From: Neobacillus endophyticus
Lineage (GTDB): Bacteria; Bacillota; Bacilli; Bacillales; Cytobacillaceae
Assembly: GCF_013248975.1 (NCBI RefSeq)
Contig: NZ_JABRWH010000001.1
Location: 3,492,001-3,556,000, forward strand
Reading direction: 5' to 3'
DNA length: 64,000 nt
Below the pieces are notes generated by a model that was given only the letters and a program-made list of their open reading frames with translations, searched no databases and was not told the origin of the DNA. Shown piece by piece: positions 42,684-51,633 of the stretch. Numbering within the stretch: the stretch's first letter is position 1; each line of letters starts with the position of its first letter. The position numbers and the translations under genes were made by a program.

Positions 42684-43121
42684 ATGTCCATAATTGTGGA
42701 AAGTGAGCAAGGGGTTCATTGTATAGGTTTATGTGATATTGATTATTTTAAGAAGATTAATGATAAATATGGGGAATTTGGCAGGCGATGTTGTTTTTAA
42801 AAATATCGCGAAAATCTTTCATCAATCAATACATGAAGAAAAGGTACTGGTTCGACTTGGTGGAGACGAATTATTGATATTCAATCCATATACAACTGCA
42901 GAACAGAGCTTGATCATTGCAGAAGCTGTTAGATAAGAAGTCGAAGAACAATCCAAATAGTTGAAAGAAGTATAATGCCCGCAAAAATTAGCCTGGGAAT
43001 TGCTACAATAAAAACTTATGATGAATGAACGAGTACATTGATAAAAGCCGACAAGTTTCTGTATCAAGCAAAAAAACATGGCAGAAATCAAGTTTTCCTC
43101 ATGGATAAACAAAATGTTTAA
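42684..43121 (+). pseudogene. decayed GGDEF diguanylate cyclase domain
   Basis: From ATG 42684 the frame reads MSIIVESEQGVHCIGLCDIDYFKKINDKYG, then shifts by one to NLAGDVVFKNIAKIFHQSIHEEKVLVRLGGDELLIF, and meets a stop after IAEAVR. Further in-frame stops separate the end (KISLGIATIKTYDE, KADKFLYQAKKHGRNQVFLMD). The catalytic GGDE(L) motif survives, but the frame is broken several times. The N-terminal sensor domain is absent. Confidence 0.85.
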
Positions 43122-43139
43122 CAATAGCATAAAGCAAAT

Positions 43140-43165
43140 AAAGTCGGCAAACGCTGGCTTTTTTC
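43140..43165 (+). terminator. intrinsic terminator of the former GGDEF gene
   Basis: Stem AAAGTCGGC / GCTGGCTTT (two G-U) followed by TTTCG. The 43166-43437 gap after it shows no supported gene. Confidence 0.7.
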
Positions 43166-43437
43166 GTTTTAATTGAAATGATTTATTCTACTTGCCATAA
43201 TGGATATGGTCTTAGAAACCAGACATGCAAAAAGGGTAAGGGATGAAGCCGTTGAATGGCAAAAATGTCCGAATGAACGTCCGTTAAGTACAGGATCGCT
43301 ATTGAGACACATATTGATGATCAAGGTAAGGAAAAGAGTATTATTTTTTGAAAAAATTTATATTTCGTTTGGCGATTAAAACCGTGTTATAATTAAAATC
43401 GTTTTTCATCGTATGATAGGAAATAGAAAGGTAAGTG

Positions 43438-44367
43438 TTGCGTAACATGTACGCTAGTCAATCTAAGGCTTTCATCAGTTTATTTTTGGTGTCGGTTTTA
43501 TGGGGATGTAATTATCCTGTTAGTGCTTACTTACTTCATGGATTTTCCCCTGTCTTTTTATCAACAGTTCGTATTTGTTTTACATCAGTTTTTCTGTTAG
43601 TGGTTATGATCATTCATAAGGGAATGAGATGGCCTGTCAAAATAGAATGGAAATACCTGCTTGGGGTTGGAATTTTTGGTACCTTATTTAATCAGACCTT
43701 CTATTTTATTGGTTTACATCATAGCACACCGGCCAAAGCCTCTTTAATTATAGCAATGGCACCAATTGCCACCATTCTTTTAGAACGGTTTATTTTTAAA
43801 GTGAAATTAACGGTAAAAAAGGGAATTGGCGCTTTGGTCAGCCTGCTTGGAGTGATTTCTATTATCGGAATCGGTAATGGATCATTCGGTATTTCATGGG
43901 GAGACTTAAGTGTTTTAATGGCGATGATTTGTTTGTCCATTAGTATTATGTTTATCCGCGGATTATCGAAAACGATGAATTCGTACATCACAACAATTTA
44001 CGCGACTATCCTTGGAAGTGTTTTGATGATACCTGCTGCAGGTGTAGAAAGTATTGCAGGTGGCACTTTGATCAGCCATTCTTTGTTTATGTGGGTATTA
44101 CTGGCCTGTGCGGGAATATTAGCTCAAGGAATTGCAGGTTTTTGGTGGAATAATGGCGTTGCAGAAGTGGGGGCAGGAACAGCTTCCATGTTTATGAATA
44201 TTCAGCCATTTGTTGCGATCCTAGCATCGCATTTCGTATTGGGGGACCCCATTTTGCTTACACAAATTTTCGGAGGAATTCTGGTTCTTTTGGGAGTGGG
44301 TATCGTAAATATGCCTGCTGGAAAATTCAAAACCTCGCACCCTGTTGAATCTGAAAAAAGTGCATAG
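43438..44367 (+). CDS. EamA/DMT-family transporter
   Basis: About 310 residues with ten membrane spans in two EamA repeats: LFLVSVLWGCNYPVSAYLLHGFSPVFLSTVRICF and the second beginning SWGDLSVLMAMICLSISIMFIRG. Drug/metabolite superfamily exporters move amino acids or metabolites; the substrate is not predictable. The start is unclear: TTG 43438 is best spaced from AAAGG, while ATG 43447 is 15 nt away. Followed by a strong terminator. Confidence 0.87.
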   Translation: MRNMYASQSKAFISLFLVSVLWGCNYPVSAYLLHGFSPVFLSTVRICFTSVFLLVVMIIHKGMRWPVKIEWKYLLGVGIFGTLFNQTFYFIGLHHSTPAKASLIIAMAPIATILLERFIFKVKLTVKKGIGALVSLLGVISIIGIGNGSFGISWGDLSVLMAMICLSISIMFIRGLSKTMNSYITTIYATILGSVLMIPAAGVESIAGGTLISHSLFMWVLLACAGILAQGIAGFWWNNGVAEVGAGTASMFMNIQPFVAILASHFVLGDPILLTQIFGGILVLLGVGIVNMPAGKFKTSHPVESEKSA

Positions 44368-44400
44368 AGTAACATTGGATACCAAAATTATACCTTTTTA

Positions 44401-44430
44401 CGTCGCCATTTAGGCGGCGTTTTATTTTTT
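44401..44430 (+). terminator. intrinsic terminator of the EamA gene
   Basis: Stem CGTCGCC / GGCGGCG followed by TTTTATTTTTT. The 44431-44865 stretch after it holds no recognised gene. Confidence 0.88.
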
Positions 44431-44865
44431 ATTGTTATTATATGGACTGCTGAAAATCGTTCAATACTTTTTTAAAGCAAGCAAGTTTTTGCTTGAAGCA
44501 CAGAAACAAATTTTCATTCTTGTTCATCCTGTTTCTCAGGGTACATCTTTTTAGAAACAACTTGTATACAAAATAAAGAATAACATTATTTTATTCGACC
44601 TGTTTAATTTAAGCAGCACTCGGGCATGTCTCAAGTATTGATCATGAGTAGTATTTTCTGCTTACAATGTTTGTCTAATAGGGGAAATGGTAAAGGATTG
44701 TGTAAATTGGGAGACGAAGGAAAATGCTGTTAAGTGAGTACAATGTGTATACAAAATGTTTTTTGTCCTGTAGTATTTGGTTTATGAATATTATTTTGGA
44801 ATAATTTTTGACTTTTCAAAAATATTAAAAGTTTGGATGAAAATAAATGAAAGGAGAGATCTTTC

Positions 44866-45018
44866 ATGAGAAAAAATAAAAGACATGCGGGCAACCATAT
44901 CGTATTTAAAACGATTGATAGAAAAGACATTCCAGTTTTAAGTGTCAGAAGAATTTATTTATCCGAGGAAGATCTTGAGAATAAATTAAATAAAAACAAG
45001 AAATTTTTTCAAGAATAG
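44866..45018 (+). CDS. small basic protein upstream of sigI, unknown
   Basis: 50 residues (MRKNKRHAGNHIVFKTIDRKDIPVLSVRR...), strongly supported by AAAGGAGAG 8-9 nt before the ATG. Cytoplasmic, basic, with no recognised domain. It ends 107 bp before sigI on the same strand. Whether it belongs to the sigma-factor unit is not known. Confidence 0.5.
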   Translation: MRKNKRHAGNHIVFKTIDRKDIPVLSVRRIYLSEEDLENKLNKNKKFFQE

Positions 45019-45125
45019 AAATTGTTAATGATCAAAAAACATTCCTGATTTGTGATTGAAATATAAAAATACTAGTCTAGGAGAATTTGTGATTTTTAAA
45101 TACAGTCCTTTGTGAGGTGAGAAAA

Positions 45126-45869
45126 ATGCTAAATTTATCGTCGAAAGCCGATAAGAATGAGAGATCATTGGAGGAAGCTGTAATTTTAATTCAACAAGGT
45201 GACCAGCAGTTGCTTAACGAAATAATCAATTCGTACAAACCATTTATTGCTAAAGTTGTTTCTTCGGTTTGTTCCCGATATATTTATGAATCTGACGATG
45301 AATTTAGCATTGGCCTTATTGCGTTTAACGATGCGGTTGAAAAATTTTCATCCGATCATGGCAGTTTGTTCCTGGGTTTTGCAGAGATCATAATAAAAAG
45401 ACGGGTAATTGATTATATTAGGATACAAGCGAAAAAACGTCACATTCACTTTGATCTTACAGTTCCGAATGACGCAGAATCGACTGAAACCATAATTTTG
45501 AATAAACTTTCTTTGAATGACTTTCATAAAAAAGAGGATGAACAGTTAAGAAAAGAAGAAATACTTCATTTTAAAGATTCATTAACCTCCTTTAATATTA
45601 GCTTTAACGATTTAGTCGAAAACTCTCTAAAACATCAAGATTCGAGAAAAAATGCGATTCTAACTGCGAAAATTATAGTTGAGGACAAAGAGCTAAAGGA
45701 GTTTTTATTTGATAAGAAGCGTCTGCCTATTAAACAATTGGAGAAACAGGTGAATATAAGTAAAAAAACACTAGGGCGGAATAGAAAGTACATTATAGCA
45801 ATTGCCTTAATATTATCTGGTGATTATCTTTTTTTAAAGGATCATATTATGGGGATGTTGGATGAATGA
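45126..45869 (+). CDS. sigI: RNA polymerase sigma factor SigI
   Basis: 247 residues from ATG 45126 after GAGGTG. Sigma region 2 is visible in QQLLNEIINSYKPFIAKVVSSVCSRY...EFSIGLIAFNDAVEKF and GFAEIIIKRRVIDYIR; the C-terminal region IKQLEKQVNISKKTLGRNRKYIIAIALILSGDY is the SigI-specific DNA-binding tail. In Bacillus SigI is heat- and wall-stress-related and is normally followed by its membrane anti-sigma RsgI. Here no rsgI follows: a GntR gene starts 200 bp downstream. A weak hairpin (CCTCG/CGGGG) lies near 45931. Confidence 0.85.
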   Translation: MLNLSSKADKNERSLEEAVILIQQGDQQLLNEIINSYKPFIAKVVSSVCSRYIYESDDEFSIGLIAFNDAVEKFSSDHGSLFLGFAEIIIKRRVIDYIRIQAKKRHIHFDLTVPNDAESTETIILNKLSLNDFHKKEDEQLRKEEILHFKDSLTSFNISFNDLVENSLKHQDSRKNAILTAKIIVEDKELKEFLFDKKRLPIKQLEKQVNISKKTLGRNRKYIIAIALILSGDYLFLKDHIMGMLDE

Positions 45870-46065
45870 ATAGATATTTTTCTCCACAATATATGGAAAT
45901 ATTAATGTAAGAAAGAAGTACTAATAGATGGCCTCGGTATGGAATCGGGGTTATTCTTATGGATTGTTCCAATAATTAGAAAACACAAGATGCAAGTTAC
46001 AGGAATGGAAAGATAAAACATATCGTGCCTTAAATATTAAGGACAAGTCAGTAAGGAGATTGTAA

Positions 46066-46710
46066 ATGCTTAAAAACAGAACAATGGAACAACAAGCATA
46101 CGATATGATTAAAGAAGGAATAATTGAAGGAAGATACAGACCCGGGACTCACTTAACGGAAGCTAAATTAGTAAAGGATTTACAAATGAGCCGAACGCCG
46201 ATTCGTAAAGCTTTGGGACAATTAGAAACGGAAGGGCTTCTTACGCATCATAGTCATCATGGATCCATCGTGAAAAATATTCAGAAGTCAACGATGGAAA
46301 TCATCAATATGGTTGAAATCCAGTTGAATTTTGCTCGAGCAAGTATAGAAAAAGCGGAAAAAAAGCAACTCATATTTGATATTTTAACATTAAGAGAATG
46401 TTTAGAAGTGTTGGATCGGGCATATCTTGAAGAAAATGGACGGGACTTTTATCAGACGATTGAGCAATTTTTTGCATCTATTATCCGTTTGAATCGAAAT
46501 AATTTAATGGAAGAAATAATGGAACGTTTATGGAAACGATTTTTACTGGGGACTGCAGAACCAGCTTTTCAACTGCGAAAACAGGGAATCCAAAATTTAA
46601 TAAAGCAATATAAAGAATTAGTTGATGATCTTGAGCAAAAAAATTACAATCAAGCAATTGAATTATTGAAAGAAATAAATGTTGGAATTGTTCAGGATTT
46701 AATCTTATAA
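46066..46710 (+). CDS. GntR-family transcriptional regulator (FadR/FCD-like)
   Basis: 214 residues. An N-terminal winged helix (AYDMIKEGIIEGRYRPGTHLTEAKLVKDLQMSRTPIRKALGQLETEGLL) and an all-helical C-terminal effector domain of FCD type. GTAAGGAG precedes the ATG. The ligand is unknown, and there is no obvious operon partner; the next gene on the strand encodes a YitT protein after a terminator. Confidence 0.88.
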   Translation: MLKNRTMEQQAYDMIKEGIIEGRYRPGTHLTEAKLVKDLQMSRTPIRKALGQLETEGLLTHHSHHGSIVKNIQKSTMEIINMVEIQLNFARASIEKAEKKQLIFDILTLRECLEVLDRAYLEENGRDFYQTIEQFFASIIRLNRNNLMEEIMERLWKRFLLGTAEPAFQLRKQGIQNLIKQYKELVDDLEQKNYNQAIELLKEINVGIVQDLIL

Positions 46711-46731
46711 AAACACCGAGACAATTATTAT

Positions 46732-46784
46732 AAAAGCGCCCGACCAATAGGCATAAAAAGTCTATCAATCGGGTGTTTTTTGTA
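46732..46784 (+). terminator. terminator-like hairpin after the GntR gene
   Basis: Arms GCGCCCGACCAATAG and CTATCAATCGGGTGTTTTTT pair imperfectly, and a T-run follows. Confidence 0.65.
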
Positions 46785-46917
46785 TGAATTTAGTAAAATG
46801 TTGAACTGGAGTTGTTATTGGCAAAGAAGTGCAGTAATCTTATGAAACGTGGTATCATAAGATTGGAATATAACAGCATCAGGCAGCTGATTTTACCGAT
46901 GAAAGGAAACGTAACCA

Positions 46918-47514
46918 GTGGGGGATATTTTAAAAATTATGATCGGAAATATCTTCATCACGATATCTTATGCCTATCTAATGGTTCCGTATAAAATTAT
47001 TAATGGCGGTGTTACAAGTTCAGCCTTAATTTTACATGCTGTAACTGGTTTAGATATAGCCTTGATTGCTAATTGTGCAACCATTCTATTATTACTATTC
47101 TGTTTAGTTTTCCTGGGAAAGGAATCTTTCTATAAATCTATTTTAAGCAGCTGTTGTTATATGTTGTTTTTCAATCTTTTTTTATCAATGAAAATAAGTA
47201 TTAATTTGAACATCATTGCCGTCATCCTCATTGCATCGATCTTATTATCCATTGGTTATTACTTATGCATAGCTGCTAATGCGTCTACTGTAGGATTTGA
47301 TGTCATAGCTCTGATTTTACATGGCAGAAATAAAAAAATAAATATTGCAAGTACCATTCAGTATATTAATTTGTTCATCTTATTGGTAGGTTTAACTGTT
47401 TACGGGTTCACTTCCATCATAAGTGGAATCGCCTTTACTTTTATCTATTCTTATTTTTTCGGGAAATTATTGAACTGGAAACGATGGAATAGATCCTTGC
47501 CGTACACAGAATAA
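46918..47514 (+). CDS. YitT-family membrane protein
   Basis: 198 residues from GTG 46918 (AAAGGA upstream). Five or six spans and the YitT signatures YAYLMVPYKIINGGVTSSALIL and STVGFDVIALILHGRNKK are present. The usual C-terminal DUF2179 domain is missing, so this is the short form. The N-terminus of typical YitT proteins aligns from the first span. Function of the family is not known. Confidence 0.82.
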   Translation: MGDILKIMIGNIFITISYAYLMVPYKIINGGVTSSALILHAVTGLDIALIANCATILLLLFCLVFLGKESFYKSILSSCCYMLFFNLFLSMKISINLNIIAVILIASILLSIGYYLCIAANASTVGFDVIALILHGRNKKINIASTIQYINLFILLVGLTVYGFTSIISGIAFTFIYSYFFGKLLNWKRWNRSLPYTE

Positions 47515-47521
47515 TGCTTAT

Positions 47522-47556
47522 AAAGTGTCGCAGAAAAATGTTTTGCGACACTTTTT
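47522..47556 (+). terminator. intrinsic terminator of the yitT-like gene
   Basis: Perfect 11-bp stem AAAGTGTCGCA / TGCGACACTTT followed by TTAAA. Confidence 0.85.
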
Positions 47557-47601
47557 AAATGTCCTTAATGATCTTTTAAATGTATTCACTTCTTTTTTTT
47601 A

Positions 47602-47680
47602 TTGGCTATGTTAAAGAACATTGTTGATATTTAAACACTGTTGATTGGATCGGAAATCAACAGCCAAATTTAACAGCGCC
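47602..47680 (+). repeat. short MITE-like repeat (family E)
   Basis: Begins TTGGCTATGTTAAAGAACA and ends AATCAACAGCCAAATTTAACAG, the same ends as the full copy at 12811-12959, but the GC-rich core is replaced by a short ACTGTTGATTGGATCGGA join. The rest of the 47681-48043 gap holds only a 17-codon frame (47889) behind a good ribosome site. Confidence 0.7.
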
Positions 47681-48043
47681 TACATATTTAGAATTATTGT
47701 TTCATATTTTATTACATTCACATTTGAAAGCTTGGACAATCGATCGCATGTCAATAATTTGTGTAACTTAGGGTGAAAATAGTAGGTGTTTTGACTTAAG
47801 CTATGACTTATAAACTATTTTTACTTTACTCACCGTTATTTCATAAAGAAGGATGGTATAATAAAAAAAAGTTTATGAGGGGGCGAAAATGTTGAGGTTA
47901 TATCTTGATATTTTTGAAAATGATCAACCAGCCGTTCATTCCTAAGTCGGGGGATGAATGGTTCAATTTATGACAACGAATCATACCTCGTCTTAGGGGA
48001 AACAGTTGAAAGGATTCCCAATCATAGACGGAGGTAAATAATT

Positions 48044-48958
48044 ATGATGAGACAAAATTTAATTGGTGCAATCTGTTTATCTTTAGCCGCAAGTATGTGG
48101 GGCAGTGTGTATGTGATTAGTAAATATATTTTGGAGTTTGTTCCTCCTTTAACATTAGTTTGGTTGCGCTATGTTATTGCTTTTGTTTTCTTATTTGCGC
48201 TCTTAAAAGCAAATCAAGCAAAAAGGAAAAAGCAAGAAACGTTCAGGAAAAGGGATTGGTTGTTACTCGGATGGATCGGGTTTATTGGATATTTTATTTC
48301 CATTGCCTGTCAATTCATTGGGACAAAATTAACGGATGCGCACACGGGAGCTCTCATAACGTCGGCAACGCCTGCTTTTATCGTCATCTTTGCAAAGTTT
48401 GTACTAAACGAGAGGTTTACTGTTCGAAAAGTATTGGCTGTGGTGCTAGCAACAAGTGGTGTTGTAGTGGTTGTTGGTTGGAGAACCAATATTGGAAACT
48501 ATTTTTGGGGCAGTCTTATTTTAGTAGGGGCTGCCATTACATGGGCTTTATTATCTGTCTATGTAAAACTTGCTTCCCAACGGTTTTCATCCTTAACCAT
48601 AACGACATATGCCATATTGTTTGCCTTTATTTTTACAACACCGGAAATGTTGTGGGAACTTCATTCGAATGTACTATCTTCACAAAACATTTGGGTTATT
48701 TTAGGTGTTATTTATTTAGGTATTGTAGCAACAGCCGGAGCCTTTTTTCTTTGGAATAAAGGGATGGAATTAATGGATGCTGGAATAGGTTCTTTATTTT
48801 TCTTTTTCCAGCCAATTGTTGGCGCATTTTTAGGCTGGCTCTTGCTAAATGAAAAATTGAACATTCAATTTTTTATCGGTGGCTCCTTAATTGTAGCAGG
48901 TGTGCTAATCGTTACGATCCAAAAGGAAAAGGTTCGTAAAATAAGCATGGACCAATAA
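48044..48958 (+). CDS. EamA/DMT-family transporter
   Basis: 304 residues, ten spans, two EamA repeats (AASMWGSVYVISKYILEFVPPLTLVWLRYVIAF; SLILVGAAITWALLSVYVKLASQRF). EamA export permease, substrate unknown; its sequence is only distantly like the 43438 paralogue. GGAGGTAAATAATT precedes the ATG. Convergent with a 67-residue membrane protein whose stop touches its own. Confidence 0.88.
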   Translation: MMRQNLIGAICLSLAASMWGSVYVISKYILEFVPPLTLVWLRYVIAFVFLFALLKANQAKRKKQETFRKRDWLLLGWIGFIGYFISIACQFIGTKLTDAHTGALITSATPAFIVIFAKFVLNERFTVRKVLAVVLATSGVVVVVGWRTNIGNYFWGSLILVGAAITWALLSVYVKLASQRFSSLTITTYAILFAFIFTTPEMLWELHSNVLSSQNIWVILGVIYLGIVATAGAFFLWNKGMELMDAGIGSLFFFFQPIVGAFLGWLLLNEKLNIQFFIGGSLIVAGVLIVTIQKEKVRKISMDQ

Positions 48959-49162
48959 TTAATCTATTTTTCGCACTGTTTTTTCAGTGTTTTTATTGAT
49001 CCGCAATAAGAGATACTCTGTTTGAATTTGGGACCAAATGAAGCCGCCGATCATTAATGCTATATACATTTTTCGATCTTGCCTTGTTTCTGTGTAGCGA
49101 TTCAGACTAATACCAACGAAAACGACGATGATATGAATTAATATGTGAATCCATGGCTTCAT
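48959..49162 (-). CDS. small membrane protein, unknown
   Basis: 67 residues with two spans (WIHILIHIIVVFVGISL; MYIALMIGGFIWSQIQTEYLL) separated by a charged TETRQDRK turn. GGGTGATGG precedes the ATG. Its stop abuts that of the EamA gene, an unusually tight convergent pair. Confidence 0.5.
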   Translation of the reverse strand: MKPWIHILIHIIVVFVGISLNRYTETRQDRKMYIALMIGGFIWSQIQTEYLLLRINKNTEKTVRKID

Positions 49163-49286
49163 AACCCATCACCCATTTATTTATTTTCAGTAGTATTTAA
49201 TTGATCAGTAAAGAATATACTGAGATCAATTTCTGGTTAAATATTGTTTGGATATGATCGAAAATTCAGTAATAAAGGTTCATTTC

Positions 49287-49322
49287 AAAAAAACTACATG
49301 AAAAATTTCATGTGGTTTTTTT
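49287..49322. terminator. bidirectional-looking hairpin
   Basis: Stem AAAAAACTACATGAAA / TTTCATGTGGTTTTTT with T-runs on both strands. Confidence 0.6.
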
Positions 49323-49460
49323 GCATAATCGGTGGATTGCATTAAGTCAGTTAAAAAAGCTAAGGAAACCTTACGGCATTTATGACAGATATTCTAACAG
49401 TTCCGATAATGTAATAAAAGAAAGCTCCTTTTAATTCAAGCAGACCGTGGTGAAAGATTT

Positions 49461-49565
49461 ATGAAAAATTTTTATAATTCACACTTTACTTATTGGAATA
49501 ATTGGAGTAACATGAAGGAAATTAAAAAAGTTGCTGATTGGTCAACCAAAGGCGCCTTACGCTAA
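49461..49565 (+). CDS. possible short peptide running into a terminator
   Basis: 34 codons (MKNFYNSHFTYWNNWSNMKEIKKVADWSTKGALR) with a moderate GGTGAAAG site. The stop lies within the hairpin at 49551, a layout seen for very short genes. Not recognised, and it may be chance. Confidence 0.3.
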   Translation: MKNFYNSHFTYWNNWSNMKEIKKVADWSTKGALR

Positions 49566-49589
49566 AACGCGTAATAGGCGCCTTTTTTT
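49551..49589 (+). terminator. strong intrinsic terminator
   Basis: Stem AAAGGCGCCTTACGC / GCGTAATAGGCGCCTTT (two-base bulge) followed by TTTT. Confidence 0.85.
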
Positions 49590-49594
49590 GGCCT

Positions 49595-49747
49595 ATTGGA
49601 AAGAATAGCTTTCTTATCAGGTAAAAGTGCATCAAGGAATATTTCGTGTGCATTGGCCTCGCAGTCGTAAAGCTGTACTATCTTTTCGGCGAACTTCACC
49701 ACTGTCTTCACCCTACCAGGCTAGCCAGTTGACAAGAATTCTTTATC
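49595..49747 (+). repeat. hairpin-rich repeat, copy 2 (family R)
   Basis: GGAAAGAATAGCTTTC start, TTATCAGGTAAAAGTGCA, GCCTCGCAGTCGTAAAGCTGTAC, CTGTCTTCACCC and a TTCTTTAT end. The most diverged copy, with weakened stems. It ends 55 bp before the cysteine synthase-like start codon. Confidence 0.65.
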
Positions 49748-49802
49748 TAAGCAATCCTTTAGTACTTTTCGAAATATGAGGAAAATGAATGGAGGAAGGA
49801 TT

Positions 49803-50798
49803 ATGAGTAAAGTTGTTACAAACCAAATTAAAAAGTCCATTTCTGAACTTGTAGGCAGAACTCCGTTATTAGAAATCGTGAATTATGAAAAAGAAAATCA
49901 ATTAGATGCTGAAATTATTGGTAAGCTGGAATATTTAAACCCTGCAAATAGTGTCAAAGACAGAATTGCCAAAGCAATGCTGGAAGAAGCAGAAAACAGA
50001 GGGGTGCTAAAGAAAGGAACTACAATCCTTGAAACAACAAGTGGTAATACAGGTATAGGCTTAGCTGCAATGGCAGCATCCAAAGGCTATAAACTCAGAG
50101 TTTACATGCAGGACGGTGTAAGTGAGGAGAGAACAAAAGTTATAAAAGCATATGGAGCAGAAGTGATTCCATTTTCCAATGTGCCTGAATTAGTTCAGAC
50201 ACTGGAAGAAACCGATGGGGACTTTGTTGCAGTCATTAATGTTTTTAAAAAATCGGTTGCAGAAAAAGAAGAAAATGTTGTTTTTCTAAATCAGCTTGAA
50301 AATGAAGCCAACCCCCAAATACATTTTGAGACAACAGGTCCTGAAATTTGGGAGGATACGGCTGGTCAGGTAGATATATTGGTAGCAGCAGTTGGTACAG
50401 GTGGAACGATTAGCGGGACAGGGGCGTATTTAAAGTCGAAAAACCCAAATGTTTTGGTAGTTGGCGTGGAACCAGGAATGGCATCAATTGCGACATTAGA
50501 AAATCCAGATATTACAGAAATCACTGGTGTACACAGGTTCTCAGATATAGGGGATGAGAGAGTTCCAGCAAATGTAAATAGCAACGTGATTGATGAAATA
50601 ATCGAGGTCGAGACTAGTGAAGCTTATAATGCAGCAAGAGCAGTAGCAAAATCCGATGGGATCCTAGTTGGAATTTCCTCTGGTGCAGCGATCTGGGCAG
50701 CAACACAGCTGGCAAAACGCCCGGAAAATAGAGGGAAGAGAATTGTGACGATCCTTCCAGATACGGGTTTGAGATATTTATCAACAGACTTATTTTAA
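49803..50798 (+). CDS. cysteine synthase-family PLP enzyme (CysK/CBS-like)
   Basis: 331 residues from ATG 49803 after GGAGGAAGG. Fold-type II PLP enzyme: the lysine lies in NPANSVKDRIAKAM, phosphate loops in TSGNTGIGLAAMAASKGY and GTGGTISGTGAYLKSKNP, and GISSGAAIWAA is near the end. It would make cysteine from O-acetylserine and sulfide, or a related β-replacement. The insertion FSNVPELVQTLEETDGD is not typical of the main CysK, so it may be a specialised paralogue. Repeat copy 2 lies in its leader. Confidence 0.87.
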   Translation: MSKVVTNQIKKSISELVGRTPLLEIVNYEKENQLDAEIIGKLEYLNPANSVKDRIAKAMLEEAENRGVLKKGTTILETTSGNTGIGLAAMAASKGYKLRVYMQDGVSEERTKVIKAYGAEVIPFSNVPELVQTLEETDGDFVAVINVFKKSVAEKEENVVFLNQLENEANPQIHFETTGPEIWEDTAGQVDILVAAVGTGGTISGTGAYLKSKNPNVLVVGVEPGMASIATLENPDITEITGVHRFSDIGDERVPANVNSNVIDEIIEVETSEAYNAARAVAKSDGILVGISSGAAIWAATQLAKRPENRGKRIVTILPDTGLRYLSTDLF

Positions 50799-50839
50799 TA
50801 GAAATGTAAATTTTAAAATATATATGGAGGCTGCTTGAG

Positions 50840-51166
50840 ATGAAAACAGTGAGGAAAATTGCATCTAACCATAAGGAGAACTCTTTCGAATCCAGTAAAT
50901 ATCTTAATTTACCAGATTTACAATTTTACCAATGGTGCAATCACCACTATATGATTAATAGAGGAGTTTATAACACCATTGATCAATGGTTCTTTGACTA
51001 TGGAATTATCAATATACATCACCGCAGGATTCAAATTCTAGGATTCTTAGAATTTGTTAAGCCTAATCATATTGGGCAAAATCAGAACAAATTTATACGA
51101 TTTGGTCATGAAGGACTTAAAAAGAGGTTATATGATTTTATTAAAACAGGACAAATGCAAAACTGA
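50840..51166 (+). CDS. hypothetical protein, unknown
   Basis: 108 residues, aromatic- and His-rich (QFYQWCNHHYMINRGVYNTIDQWFFDYGIINIHHRR), with no signal peptide or membrane span. GGAGG lies 12 nt before the ATG. It is 40 bp after the cysteine synthase-like gene and may be co-transcribed. No family recognised. Confidence 0.5.
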   Translation: MKTVRKIASNHKENSFESSKYLNLPDLQFYQWCNHHYMINRGVYNTIDQWFFDYGIINIHHRRIQILGFLEFVKPNHIGQNQNKFIRFGHEGLKKRLYDFIKTGQMQN

Positions 51167-51254
51167 AACTCACCTTAAGCGTGGAAGTTGGTTCATTTGT
51201 TCAAGTTCTAAGTGAAAATGGTTTTAACTGTTAATTACTGTATTATTAAATTAA

Positions 51255-51332
51255 TTGGCTATGTTTAAAGAACACGATGGATTCTTTACAAACTGTTGAT
51301 TGGAGAGGAAATCAACAGCCAAGTTTAACAGC
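51255..51332 (+). repeat. short MITE-like repeat (family E)
   Basis: TTGGCTATGTTTAAAGAACA at the start and AATCAACAGCCAAGTTTAACAG at the end, with the short ACTGTTGATTGGAGAGG join. It closely matches 47602-47680 and lies just upstream of the fbpA-like gene. Confidence 0.7.
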
Positions 51333-51358
51333 TAACAGCACAATAAACATAGCTATAA

Positions 51359-51589
51359 ATGGAGGGATTGGGTCTGAAGAATAGGCTTCAAAAAGCAATT
51401 GAAAATAGACGAAATAAATTAATAGATAAATTGATTGCTTTTAGTGTGTATAAAAAGGAAGATAAGCATCTTTTTGAATTATCACTATCAGAACTTGAAG
51501 ATGAATATAGAAAATTTAAATCCATCTGTCATCCTCATTTTGATTTAGGGGCTTTACGATGGAATGGAAATATTACTAAAAATAAGTGA
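51359..51589 (+). CDS. FbpA-like Fur-regulated basic protein
   Basis: Up to 76 residues. LKNRLQKAIENRRNKLIDKLIAFSVYKKEDKHLFELSLSELEDEYRKF is the Fur_reg_FbpA domain, a small helical protein linked to the iron-sparing response in Bacillus. The true start is uncertain: ATG 51359 has no site, whereas GGAGGG at 51361 would serve a CTG at 51374. No clear Fur box is visible upstream, where a family E repeat lies. An FbpB-like fragment follows at 51853. Confidence 0.75.
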   Translation: MEGLGLKNRLQKAIENRRNKLIDKLIAFSVYKKEDKHLFELSLSELEDEYRKFKSICHPHFDLGALRWNGNITKNK

Positions 51590-51599
51590 TTCCATTTTT

Positions 51600-51633
51600 A
51601 AGGGTTTGTGATTTTTACATCACGGACCCTTTT
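51600..51633 (+). terminator. intrinsic terminator of the fbpA-like gene
   Basis: Stem AAGGGT..GTGAT / ATCAC..ACCCTT with two unpaired bases on each side, followed by TT. Confidence 0.75.

Noticed and set aside
43166..43437. Short plus-strand frame beginning MDMVLETRHAKRVRDEAVEWQKC
   Set aside because: It looks protein-like but has no ribosome binding site and no recognised family; it may be an old remnant.
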